Below are positions 25,641 to 37,363 of a stretch of DNA of 64,000 nt, piece by piece (positions within the stretch are counted from its first letter, which is position 1; each line of letters begins with the position of its first letter). The position numbers and the translations under genes were made by a program. The stretch covers positions 81,890,060-81,954,059 of the forward strand of contig OY740767.1 of assembly GCA_963513935.1 (NCBI GenBank), given 5' to 3'. A model generated the notes under the pieces. It ran no database searches and had not been told where the DNA came from. It was given only the letters and a program-made list of their open reading frames with translations. Source of the DNA: Aphrophora alni (Eukaryota > Arthropoda > Insecta > Hemiptera > Aphrophoridae).

Positions 25641-28159
25641 TATGTTTTGCACTTTAAGCGGTCATATGCAAAGGACATTGGGGTGTAGGCTAGAGACGTG
25701 CTACAAGAAGTAAGATTCATGAAGCTTTAGTTCATGAAAATTAGTCAAACTAATTAATTACTCTGTGTGTGTGTGTGTTAAACTGAAACTGTCGCCTTTA
25801 TTTAGGCACAGTCAAACCAATGAACCCCCTACAATTTAAAAATTACAGCTCTCATGAATAATAATTATGCAAAAAGTAAATGAATATTACATCATGTAAA
25901 TGAATGAAAAGAAACATAAACATCTATCAATTACAAATGAAAACAAATTAGAAGAAAATTCAAAACAAAAAATAATGCCAAACATACTTATACATATTTA
26001 GAACAATGAAAACAATACTGCAATTACAAATGTGACATGAAAAACAGAGTAGTACATCACATACAAATGTAGTTCCACCAATAAATAGCCACAATTTACA
26101 TAAAATGTAATTAAACATCATCCAGCAAACACACTCCTGACCTTTTTTTAAATAATATCGATTAACTATAACTCTACCTCATTGCTAAGGGGCAGTGAAT
26201 TCCAAAATTTGCCTCAAGAAATTCTAAAGGATTTATGAATATGGCTGTAGGAAGAAGAGGAATACATTGTATTAACAATTTGCTTGGATAGAAAAAAATA
26301 CAATTAATTGACTAAAAATGTTTAAAAATCACTATTATTATCAAAACAATAATGTTGTGGCTAGCCTAACCTAAAATCAAATTAGTTTAAGATGTGCTTT
26401 TAATTAACAGAGTTATTTTCAAGTTCTTTGTAAAATTATCACTACATGTTATTAAACATATATCTATCTAATGAAAATCATCATTTGGTTTTACAGTACA
26501 CTTTAACTTCTTGTAATAAACTAATCTCCAACTCTCTCTATTTAATGAACACAAGATACACAAAATCACACTGTAGTGAATTGTGCAAAATAAATATGAA
26601 ACTGTCAAAAATGGTCAAATATTTTTAAAGTGAATTCATTGGACATTGCCAAGTAAAACCTAATGATATTTCGCTTGGATTTTATGTTTTAAAATATTAT
26701 ATATTTACTGAACACACACAATGGAAACAATATGTTTATATATAGTAACACCATGTGAGTGAGGTTGTCAACAAGAATTAAGTGTGACCTATAAATATGT
26801 TTACAATATCATTTACACAATGAATGTGATTTAAAGAATATTTAACGTACATAGCAGATATGATGTACATGAGTTGAAAATTTAAAACTCATAAAAAACT
26901 ACAGACATCCCCCCCTTATTACACATTACTAATGTTCCCAGATTGTATTGTATGGATGAATAAACATCTGAAGGCAATAAGATGTTTGCTGACGGTTGAG
27001 TTTTATTTAATAATTTATTTAGAAATATATTCTTAAAAATCTCTTAATCCGTGACATCGTATTATGTGTGTGTTTTTTTATCTTATGTTTGTTAAATAAA
27101 TGTTTTATAATGCATATTTTATGACACAACATGTAATAGTATACATTTTTAGTATAGTGATCTTAAATAGAATGGGGTATATGTTGGACTCAATGCATCA
27201 AACAGGAAACGTATTTTGTTTTTTGAATAAAATCAATAAAGAATAAATAAGTAAATAAAATAATTAGTACAAAATGATCAGAGAAATTTATTGTATGTAT
27301 TTTAATATTTAAAACAGTTATAAACTTAATCATAAGAGAAGTGCAGTGTAAACGTTTTATAGACAAAGCATAAAATTTGTCATTAACCGCCTAAAGTAAA
27401 AGCAAGTCAGTCTCTGCAGAACCTTCAAAGGGGAAGCATGCTCATTCAATAGATATGATCGTCTTAACAAAATGGAAATGTAGGAAGAAAGTGTTTTCTT
27501 GAGTAACTAAGAGTTGTTTGACATGAACTGTTATAAAATATTGTGAGTTAGTTTCTGTTGACTAAAAAAAACTTTCAAAAGTGAAAGTAATTGATTTGGT
27601 AATGTTGTGAAATGGACAATGTGCATTACGTAACCCGGAAAATCCGTACAAAAAAGATTAAGTATTTGTGTTTTAAATAAAAAACCAAACAATTTGAATA
27701 TAATGTTTTAAACTAATAAAGAAGTAAACAATTGATATGTTCTTATAAGTGAAGTTGAGAACTAGAAAGGTTAATTTGAAAAAAACAGTAGTTGTGATTT
27801 CAGTGAAACGACGCCATCTGACTGCGACCAGGACAAGATGTGCTTTTAATTAAAATTTTTATCCAACATAATAACGCATATCTGGTATAACATGCATATA
27901 CTATTCTTCATATAAACTAAAACATATAATTGATTTTTAACTTGTGATTTTGTTGAAATTTTAATATTACTTTTATAGAATTATCTGATATTTTCTGTAA
28001 GTAGAGATTATATGTTTTTTCAAGTGTAATTTTCAAAATCTTTCATAAGTAAGAGATTTTCTTTGTTTAAAATTATGATTTTGATGTTTTGAATTTCAAT
28101 AAGAAATAAAGTTTTTATGAAATTAATCATATAAAGTATAAAAGAATATTAACTTCTCA
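25641..28159. other. AT-rich intergenic stretch, nothing recognised
   Basis: No supportable frame on either strand. Short runs such as (GT)7 at about 25766 only. Confidence 0.45.
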
Positions 28160-28502
28160 AGACATAAAAATTTTAATTTAAAAAATAGGTTGCAACCATA
28201 AATTAGATAAATAAATAAAATTCTAATGAACATAATCTTTTAATTAATTATATATGTAGGAAGTTATATATGTAATTTCATTTTTTACAGGTATTAATTG
28301 ATTTATATATTGTGTTATTTTAATAATAAAATGTACATTTCAGAATAAAAAGGATTCTGTACTTTATTCAATATTCTACTAAGTACGCTTTTTTCAAAAG
28401 AACTTACGACCTCAGAGATATTTTATACTCTCTTCAAGAGTAAAAATATATATAATTAAATTTTTTATTTTTTGTAATAAATATTACAAAATTGCGCCCA
28501 AC
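28160..28502 (+). mobile_element. LTR-like copy, + orientation, ending at a tRNA-Lys-like primer site
   Basis: TTGCGCCCAAC at 28492-28502 (one change from TGGCGCCCAAC) follows ATTACAAAA. Its reverse complement matches the copy at 28813 onward in blocks: TGTAATATTTATTACAAAA, ACTCTTGAAGAGAG, GGTCGTAAGTTCT, GGTTGCAACCTA. Left limit uncertain. Confidence 0.6.
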
Positions 28503-28801
28503 TTAATCGAATAAGCATTTCAAAAATCATATTCCCGCATATTTAAATTGTTTCAAACATGAAAATGACTCTGTCAGCTGAAACTAAAGTTGTCAACTAA
28601 TTAGAAAAGAAATATTAACTAGATTACATATATTATTGAGTGTGGTCTAAAAAGTAGGATTCATAATGAAACGATAAGAACTTAGATTTTTAACACTAGA
28701 ACTCCAGGTCAGTCAAACCACCTGTATTGTAAATTGTAATAGTTTAATTTAAACAGGCTTACTCTGTTCACATTTTTGGTGCTAATTGTAAATTTTTTAA
28801 A

Positions 28802-29800
28802 GTTGGGCGCCATTTTGTAATATTTATTACAAAAACAAAATAGAAATAATAAAGAAAAAAAACTCTTGAAGAGAGCATAGAAAATTTCTAATTGGGTCGT
28901 AAGTTCTAATATAGTGTACTCTGGAGAATTTCAAATAAAAATACAGAATCCAATTTCTCAAATGTGCATTTAATTATTAAAAAATATTATAGATTGCATA
29001 CAAGTTAAAAAGAAAACATTAATCATCATAAAATTATAATTCATCATACTTAAGTTATAATTAATTTTGGGGTTGCAACCTAATTCAAATAAAAGTATTT
29101 CAAATATAAAAATGCAATATATTCAAAATTTACAATATTTTTATATTACCAAATTTCTTTTACTAGAAATTTTTTTATCAAAGTTTATAATCATTATTTT
29201 CTTAAAACACATTTTTCTCTATTTGAAACCACGTGAAATCTCTGCAAAACATCCTATCCAAAATTTGTTATAATAGACTGTAGGTTCTAGTTATTTTTAT
29301 GTTTAGGTTTTTATAAAGCATAATTTGAGAATGTCATACCAAACATGCTAACAGTGAAGCTACATTGTGCAATATACTTAAAATTTTCATTCGATTCAAA
29401 CTATTTCTTTGTTCAAACCGCATGTCGTCTTTTGAATTCACATCTATTAAAAAGTATATTATTGAAAACATCCCGTCTCTCTAAAATATAACTTAGGCCT
29501 ATTCAAATTTTATATCTCATTTCCGAGAAAATCATACTTTATTGTCTGTAAAACACCCTATCCCTTATAACACAATGTCTTGTCTCTAAGAAAATATCTA
29601 TTTCACTGAAATGTTCAGCTTTGTCATTGTCCCCTCCTTTACACACAACACTCTGATGTCACATTTATTAAAGTTATATGCACATCTACACTATTGTCAT
29701 ATTTCTCTTATATCTAATATTATATATGTTTTCTTATTATTAACATTTTTTTTTTACAAATCTCTCTGACCATTTAGTACTAATTACCTTCTTTATTTAA
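28802..29800 (-). mobile_element. LTR-like copy, - orientation, left arm of a long palindrome
   Basis: GTTGGGCGCCA primer-site motif at 28802-28812. It is the head-to-head partner of the copy ending at 28502, with only 299 bp between. It aligns with 7703-9790 and, inverted, with 29881-30735. No gag or pol frame. Confidence 0.6.
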
Positions 29801-29854
<54 letters not shown>

Positions 29855-29873
29855 TATTATTATATTCTATAAC
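29800..29873. repeat. (ATT)n microsatellite at the palindrome centre
   Basis: About 24 ATT units with one interruption (CTATT), located between the two arms of the inverted repeat. Confidence 0.95.
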
Positions 29874-29880
29874 AGATATG

Positions 29881-30735
29881 TGTAAAGGAGGGGACAATGA
29901 CAAATCAGGTCAGTTCAGTGATATAGATACTTTCAGAGAGACAAGACATGATGTTCAGTGAAATAGATATTTTCTCAGAGGCAAGATGTGCTGTTTTATG
30001 GGATAGTATGTTTTACAGACAATAAGTTAGTTTTGAATAGAGAAGAAATCAGACAATAAAGTGATTTTCTCGGAAATGAGACATAAAATTTGAATGAGTT
30101 ACATTTTGGAGTGAGAGGATATTTTCAATAAGATACATTTTAATAAATGTAATGTGAATTCAAATGAGAACATGCGGTTTGAACAAAGAAATAGTTTGAA
30201 TCGAATGAAAATTTTATGTATATTGTACAATGTTGCTTCAGTGATTAGCATGCTTGGTATGACATGCTCAAATTTTTTTTTATAAAAACCTAAACATAAA
30301 AATAACTAAACTTACAGTCCATTTTAACAAAATTTGGAGAGGATGTTTTGCAGAGATATCACGTGGCTTCAAATAAGAGAAAAATGTGTTTTAAAAAGAA
30401 ATAATAATTGTCATAAACTTTAACAAAAAACATTCATGAGTTGATTTTATTAGATTTGATGTTTAAAGAATAAGTATTTTGTAAAAGAAACTTGGTAATA
30501 TAAAAATATTGTAAATTTTCAGTATATTGCATTTTTATATAATATGAAAGATTTTTATTTTGAATTGGTTTGCAACCATAAAATTCATTATAAATTAACT
30601 ATGGATGAATTATAATTTTATGATGTTATAAAAAATGTGATGATTTATTTGATTTATGTTTTTTTCAGGAAATATTTTAACTGCAATCTATAATATTATT
30701 CTTAATAATTAATTATATTAGATCAAAATGTAATT
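29881..30735 (+). mobile_element. inverted LTR-like copy, right arm of the palindrome
   Basis: Reverse complement of the left arm: GTAAAGGAGGGGACAATGAC mirrors GTCATTGTCCCCTCCTTTAC at 29618-29637; GCGGTTTGAACAAAGAAATA mirrors 29404 onward; AGCATGCTTGGTATGACATG mirrors 29334 onward. The arm ends near GGTTGCAACC-type and TATAATATT blocks without reaching the primer-site motif. Confidence 0.75.
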
Positions 30736-31200
30736 GTATATCGAAAAAGAAAAAGATATAACGGTGTACAATAATTATGAGGTGTGTGGGAATAAAAAAT
30801 AATGTTTTATAAAACTTTCTGCAAGCAAGTAATAGTTGCAAATTAAAAAAATAAATAAAAGATAGTTAACAATCTGTAATGATAAAATATGATTTTACTT
30901 ATAAAATTTATTTTCTAATAACGGGAACATGGGACACGGAATGAGAATTCAACTAGGAAAGAAAGGGGAAAGCATGTTATTATAAATCTTCATTTCTATG
31001 TTCGCAACCAAAATGTTGTAAATGCATCTGGGGTCATGAGGAAGTGTGTTTCTGTTATAATTAAGATACCATTTAATATTAGAACATTTTTTTCTTAGGA
31101 TAACACCATGGTAGATTTCGGGCGGGTCTGTAGTTGGGGAAAGATATGAAACATTTTAGGTATACTGGTACATTCTAGATGATTATATTTTGTACTAAGT
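30736..31200. other. AT-rich stretch, nothing recognised
   Basis: No supportable feature. Confidence 0.4.
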
Positions 31201-31214
31201 TACTAACATTACCG

Positions 31215-31480
31215 CAACAGGGAACTAGTTCACCCGACTAGTTTTCCAACACTCACCCGGCAAAACCTGCCGACACACTCACGCCAACAAACACATCATA
31301 TCCCGGGCCTTAAACAGCTTTGCTTTGGCCAATCTCAACTTACACGTCGAGCACTCGCAACTTGTCTCTGATTGGCCGACAGCTCACATTGAACGTGAGA
31401 GCGCCTACATTTCCACGGCTAAAAACGATGGCACTCCACAACACTATTCCGAACCAACCGTTAACTTAATCAAACACATT
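31215..31480. other. GC-richer island with paired CCAAT boxes
   Basis: Clearly richer in G+C and CpG than its surroundings. It contains GGCCAATCT (about 31327) and GATTGGCCG (about 31371), CCAAT boxes in opposite orientation. This could be a promoter or the leader of an unidentified TE. No TATA box or initiator can be assigned and no gene obviously starts here. Confidence 0.3.
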
Positions 31481-31845
31481 TCAACGACAAAGTCGACATA
31501 CTCAATGATACATGAGATAGTTTATATTTTAGCTCATGTATCACTAAAGATGGTGACATAGTTGTTGAAACGCCTTTGTTTAAGTAAATCTCACTAGTCT
31601 AGCTCAATATTTATTTATATATTTTACTTATTTGTATATAACATAATAAATAAGGAAAATAGAAATGAAAAACATTTCATATCATGTTAATCTTTTTCAT
31701 AAGTATGAAAGAACCTAGTCATTGAAATGTCATCTTGCTTCAAATAAAATGTTTGTTGTGAAAATTTGTGAGTTATTTATCATTTTGTGAAATATTTATA
31801 TGTTATCTTGATATACTTATTACTTTAGAAGAGACTGATTTTTAC

Positions 31846-31979
31846 CAAACCATGAGGCCTCATCTTCATTTATACTTAATTCAACAGTAGCATTTTGAAG
31901 AGCTCCAATTACTATGGTTGGCATGGCAGTTATCATCCCACCTACTAGTACAAGAAGTGAAATGCCTACTGTAGCAAAA
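31846..31979 (-). CDS. Tret1-like transporter, TM1 exon (orphan, opposite strand to the gene body)
   Basis: Acceptor TTTACATTCCATAG (AG at 31981-31980), donor G|GTAAAA (31845-31844). After one base, 44 codons read FATVGISLLVLVGGMITAMP then TIVIGALQNATVELSINEDE and ASWF, plus one base of a Gly codon. This is TM1 and the first extracellular loop of Tret1-type transporters (PT-IVIGAL ... L-x4-E-ASWFGS). It ends in phase 1, exactly what the + strand exon at 4849 needs, giving ...ASWF-GSMLFIAQPFGS.... I saw no other exon of this gene on the - strand to its left. The upstream exon must supply two bases. Confidence 0.85.
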
Positions 31980-32168
31980 CTATGGAATGTAAAAAAGTTT
32001 AAAACAAATATGTTAAAATTTTTTCTCTACTTCTCTTTCATTAGATAGATACATATCTTATGTACAGAAATGTATACAAATGTTTTGTATTTATATCATA
32101 ATACACGAAATATCAAAATAATAGGTGTTTCAATTTTTAAAATTGAACATAAAACTATATAGAACTCT

Positions 32169-33175
32169 AATTGTGTAATGGAAATGGAAAAGGCTGAAAG
32201 CGCCGCAAAGTAAAATTTTCAGTATTCAATAAAAACTTCATAAAACTTATACTGTATCCTTTAAAAATTTATAAAATTCATTAAAAATGCAAAATATATT
32301 TTTATTTGTTTTTCAAGAGTAGTTTTTTATTTTACATATATAACTTGATTTTGCACGTGAAAAGCTGAAAGTGCCATCATATCTTTTTTTGGGAAACGCT
32401 GTAAATGCCATACCTTGTTAGTTAAAAGGCTGGAAGTCCAGTGCTCATTACACGTAAAGGATGAATGTTCATAGTGGCAGTTTCACTGACAGCTGCTTGA
32501 GTTTGGAAACACGTCACATTTCTTACAAGTGTCTGTTGCTAAACATTTGAATTTTAGTTTGGGAAAGTCTTGTTGAAAAACTTGAGTATGGTTTTTGTAA
32601 GTTACTTGTAGTTGCTGGATTTTGGGCTTTGAAAGATAAAAACATACGGTTTTTGTTTAGGTCCGGGGATAGAAACTCATTTATTGTTCTTTTACGGGAA
32701 TAGTGGCTTTCATACCTGGGAAACGAATTACTGTGGTGCAGAACTAGATTTCAATCGTTTAATGTGAACTTAGCTTTATGTTCATGTGAATGTGGATTCT
32801 GACCTCTAGTATCTTTGTAAACCAAGCAACCCTGTTTCTTTTTTGTTTGAAGAGTTTGCAGTTTCCTGGGATTTACTCCGAAAATCTGACAACATGTTTT
32901 ACTACACACTTGAACATTTTTAGCGCCAAAAGCAACTACTGCAATGGAAAGGCACATTCATCATGGCGGGTGGCACTTTCAGCCTTTTCTACTGGCGGTC
33001 AGCGGGCGCTTTCACGGTGCTGCTCTTTGCAACTACTCTAGCAACTAATAGGAATTTTTTGGCACTTTCAACCTTCTCTAGGTTATTGGCGATATCGCTT
33101 ACAACACATTCCATGCAAAAAATCGATTTTTTATTTTTTGGCACTTTCAGTCTTTTACATTTCCATTACACAATT
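32169..33175. mobile_element. DNA transposon with 36-bp inverted ends, class unknown
   Basis: AATTGTGTAATGGAAATG... at 32169-32204 and the reverse complement of 33140-33175 agree at 33 of 36 positions. The motif GGCTGAAAGTGCC and variants recurs near both ends, pointing inwards (32193, 32363, 32972, 33060, 33140), so there are multiple subterminal repeats. No target duplication is obvious. The interior holds a transposon-type coding remnant on the - strand. Confidence 0.75.
32751..32957 (-). pseudogene. transposon-encoded protein fragment with VC..(C/F)..(F/L)G motif
   Basis: Reads VQVCSKTCCQIFGVNPRKLQ, TKKKQGCLVYKDTRGQNPHS. The pattern V-C-x4-[CF]-x3-[FL]-G-[IV]...K...D-x-RG resembles, from memory, the N-terminal region of proteins encoded by repetitive insect transposon families (..VC..MF..TL.I......K.....D.RG.H.N). 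The downstream catalytic part is missing. The family name is not certain. Confidence 0.4.
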
Positions 33176-33540
33176 TTACACTCTTGGTTTATCCCCTAGG
33201 GTGAGAAGTGTGCATGCTAGCATACCTATACACATGTGTCGAGTCCAGTAAGTCCTAGAGCCACTTGCTCCAGCCCTGCTTCTTCCTTGTACTGGAGCCT
33301 TACTGTGGATGTACAAATTGAAACCTGGTCTAACTGTAATATTCTATAAAAACTTTTCTTTCCTGACCTGGTTAAGCTGAACTGGCAGGCTTATTTCTAT
33401 AAATCTATATATTTTTACAATTTTAATATTACTCTAATATTTTCAGGTCATCTCTAAGCCAAAAATCTTTATCTTCTACTAAAGAGATAATCTTTGCTTC
33501 CATTTCTCTTTGGTTCAACTATAATGTGTAAAGCAACCCG
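33176..33540. other. intergenic, nothing recognised
   Basis: No supportable feature before the LINE that follows. Confidence 0.4.
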
Positions 33541-36500
33541 TGTTGATGGAATGAATGACACCAGCCTAATAGAGTATGGAATGGAGCCCTAAAATACCTG
33601 GTAAACTTTCAGAAAAGCGAGGCTCTGAATGGATGGACCTCGGTTCCCTAGCTACTAGTAGAAACCATATGGGAAAAAATCTACATCAAAGCGAGATCTC
33701 ACCAGGAAAGAGAAAGCTAACTGAATGGAGTACAGCCTCCTTGACATCAGCAAATGAAAATCTCACTCTTGGAGAATTTTCCCTCAACAACACGGTAAGT
33801 TTCAAGGAAGAAGATTTGTTGCTTTGTGGGGAGGGGGTTGAAAGTATAATTGAGTCAAAAACACACCAAATGAACACTGATCACACTAGAAGGGTAATTG
33901 CTGTCATGGCAAGATTAGATGTTGAATTGAAACTAGGAATCATACTGATGCAAGAACCCTGAATTTACAGGGAACACGTAATGAGACTGCCGAACAAAGA
34001 AGATAAGTTAATATAAGATAATATGTGTAGTAATCCTAGAACTTGGATAATGATAAGAAATAACGTTAATTTTATGTCTATTACAGAATTTATAACATGA
34101 GACTATCCATACACACATTAGGACTATTTGAAATAAAAGAACAAGTTGAGTATTGTAGAGGGAACATCACTCCACTTTTACTCAGCTATGATGTGAACAC
34201 AAATAACACCAACACAAGAGGTAAGCAATTGGTTGATTGTAGCTTAAAATCTAATTTTAATATTTTCAATATAGGGAATTAACCTACTTTTGTTAATAGC
34301 ATTAGACAAGAGGTACTGGACTTAACTACCGGAAGCCCGGTCCTTGATGAAAAAATTAGAATTGAAGAGTTTTTAGTTAATATTCTCTTTCCAATCACCA
34401 AATTATTAGATTTGACATAGGTGAATAAGCATAGTGACCACCTTTAGTAGGAACTCTAAGTATACAGATTAGCGTAAATATGTCACCTATTTCAAATGTA
34501 ATCTTGAACAGATAAGCACAAGAGTTGTAGAACATCTAGAGTTAGAACAAAAGATCGAGGATATTAACAACGCATTAAAATATGCTTATGGGTCTATCTG
34601 TACCTTTGTATAATAATCATTGACAAAAACTAAGATGCACTATCCGCAGTCTCTGGAACAAATCCAACCAGATGGGAGATTGAAACAACTATGCTGTAGG
34701 ACTCACTATCTATAACAAGCAAATAAGGAAAGCTAAGAGATAAAATTTCAGGGAATTCTGTAACAACATGGAGTCTATCCCTGCAGCAACTAGGTTTATA
34801 CAAAGCCACAGCAAAAAGTAAAATGCAACATCCAGTATCACTTCCTAAGGAAGATAGTAGCTATACAGAGGAGCACATGCTCTCCTCCTATTGGAAACCC
34901 ATTTTCTAGACATCAAGCCAGATGATCAGTGGAAAGGATCAGTACTCTACAGTTTAACATCCAATAGAGCAATATAGAAGGTCATAGATAATTACATCGG
35001 GACAGAAATTCTGGCGTATTTGCCCTTGCTTCCACATCAACACACTTACAGGGCAAAGGTAAATCTACAGAGACTGCCTCCTTACAGTTGATGTGGATCA
35101 TCCAGATATCACTTGATGAGAAGAAGTCATATTTTGTGCCTTAATTTTGATATTGAAAGTGCATTTAATATTACCTCTCATGAAGTTGTCTAAAGAGTAG
35201 ACAATGTAACATCCAGATAGATGTGCAATTTGCTGGCTAGACTACTTGAAAAGCAGAGACTAAAGTGAGATAAAGAATCATCATAGTTAGTATACACAGA
35301 GAGAGGTATTATCGCCTTTGATGTGGAGCCTGGTCATACAAGAGTTATTTGGCCAATTAACCAAGAACGGTTTAAACTGCTTCGGTTATGTATCATCAAT
35401 ATGTCTAAGGAGAAAGTTGAAGACACCCTTTGTGAATTATTACAAAGTAGGTTTGCACGTACGAGAAGACGGTCTAACTCAGAGGATAAATTCAACAAAA
35501 AAAACCTTGGTACAATTTCCCTAACCTGAGAACTATCAGTGTTTAGACTGAGAACAATTAGAATGGAAAACAGAGGTAAAATCTTTAGGGCTAATTCTAG
35601 ATAAAAAGCTTTTATGGAAAAGACACATAGAATTTACAGTCGGTAAAGCCACTTCTGCTCAAATGGTTTAGCGATGGTTTGGGAATGTCTACAAAATCGT
35701 AATGAGCTAAGATGTAATCAGTAATAAAGTACCTCTCCTCTGGCCACAAGGACACATGAGAATAGAGCGCAATGAAAATGCAGATGATATTGAGAAGAGG
35801 GGGGTTATCACCATATTCATAGGACCAAAACCATTCTGTAAATTTGGAGAAAACTACTTCAAGGTGATACTCGAAAGAAGTGAAGAAGCCAGTAGATAAA
35901 AACTCTGAAAAGAAACAAAAGGGCTGAGGTAAGCTAAGGAGATTCTAGTGAATTACAAATGAAGGAGATCCGGGGCATGGATTAGTATATACAAGAATAA
36001 GCTATCACTACTAATTGGTTTCCTTATGGCACAGCATGTTGAGAGAACAACTTGGGAGGCTTGGCTAAACAGAAGACACGAACTATAGGTGCTGTAACAA
36101 AGATGAAGAAACTTCTCATTATCTACTAATAGACTGCAAGGCTGTAGATATTAAAAGAACAACAACCTTTGGGAAATACCAATTAAAAGTAGAAGATCTA
36201 CTCTCTCTCTAATTTCGCTTCAAATCATGGAGTTTATGGTAGCTGTGAGATTGTAAAGGTTTATGTAACTGATCACATGGGCGTCATCACCAGTTCATTA
36301 TTGGGGGGGGGGACATATGCTGGGGTCTGGTGGTATGGACATTTTTTTAAAATTAAACTTCTCAAAACATCCTTTTTATGCATTTATTTTAATATTTTGT
36401 CAGCAAATGAAGTACACTAAAACAATAAATCTAATTATTATAACTTTTTTAAGCTGAGCGGAGAAACAAACCTTCTGCGCAATGAGTCAGATGAGATTCA

Positions 36501-36860
36501 AGACGAAACGATATACTCCACACCGACAAACTAACTACCAACATACTGGGCTTTATTGCATACAACTATTCAAAATTAACTATTGCATATCTATTTGCGT
36601 TTGTAACAGAAATTTAATGTTAAAAACCATAGTAAAGACAAAGCCCGATGTTTACCTTTTAAGGTTTTAAGTAAATCATTCGTTTTTAGCAAAAATATTT
36701 TCTATCTCAAATATTGGGGGGACGCATCCCCCCGTCCCCCCGGCGATGACGCCCATGACTGGGCATCTCAGGAATAGTAAACAGGAGATACAATAAATCT
36801 ATAAAGGTACTGTAAATCTAAATAAAGATTACAGTGCAGTGGTCACATCTAATAAAATAA
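33541..36860 (+). mobile_element. I/LOA-type LINE remnant with endonuclease, reverse transcriptase and RNase H traces
   Basis: A decayed + strand element. In order: VELKLGIILMQEP (33910-33960, endonuclease start), frames matching the S-x-Y...D region, RAKVNLQRL/KSTETASLQLMWIIQISL (about 35050-35110, reverse transcriptase fingers), FDIESAFNITSHEVV (about 35147, catalytic motif A), QGHMRIERNENADDIEKRG (about 35750, RNase H), GPKPFC, then TTWEAWLNRR and CRCCNKDEETSHYLLIDCKA (about 36090, C-terminal zinc knuckle). Many stops and frameshifts. The 3' part is split by the TIR element at 36279-36754. The A-rich tail near 36850 may mark the 3' end. The first segment (33576-33962) may include ORF1/5' leader. 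Confidence 0.75.
36279..36754. mobile_element. small TIR element inserted in the LINE
   Basis: Ends GGGCGTCATC (left) and GATGACGCCC (right) are perfect inverted repeats, flanked by AT on both sides (possible 2-bp duplication). G-runs lie just inside each end (36302-36312 and, as C-runs, around 36728-36741). LINE sequence continues on both sides. The 476-bp interior has no coding signal. Confidence 0.75.
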
Positions 36861-37363
36861 AATATAATACAATTATCCTCACTAATATGTATTTAATTCT
36901 AATGTAAATTTTAGTGTGACCACTCTTACACCAAGCACCGATAAGTTGGGATCAAGTACATGTAGCCATGTTTAAAAAAACAAAACCATACTTTGCAATA
37001 AAACTCATATTTGAACAAAATAGTATATTTATTGACTCTAATGTCGAAACTGTTCAAGAAACTTTTTAATCACTTAAAAAGCTTTATCTTCATAATAAAA
37101 TAATTTTAAACAATAAGATATACATTTGTTTGGTGGTAGCATACCTGATTGTTCTTTATACCGTTACTACAATAGGTAAGTACCTAAACAATCAATTTGC
37201 CACAGTTGTTTAATGCATTTTACCACTTTTTCGGCTCTACTCTAGGAACTGCAGAAATGGCTATAATTTCAAATCATGTTCATGATATAATCAAACACAA
37301 AGTTTAAATAAACAATTATATAATAATATTTCAAACTAATTACAAAAGATACAATGAAGTTTA
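36861..37363. other. AT-rich, nothing recognised
   Basis: No supportable feature between the LINE end and the Tc1/mariner element. Confidence 0.4.

Noticed and set aside
28676..28720. TTAACACTAGAACTCCAGG as another piggyBac end
   Set aside because: No matching right end with TTAA was found nearby.
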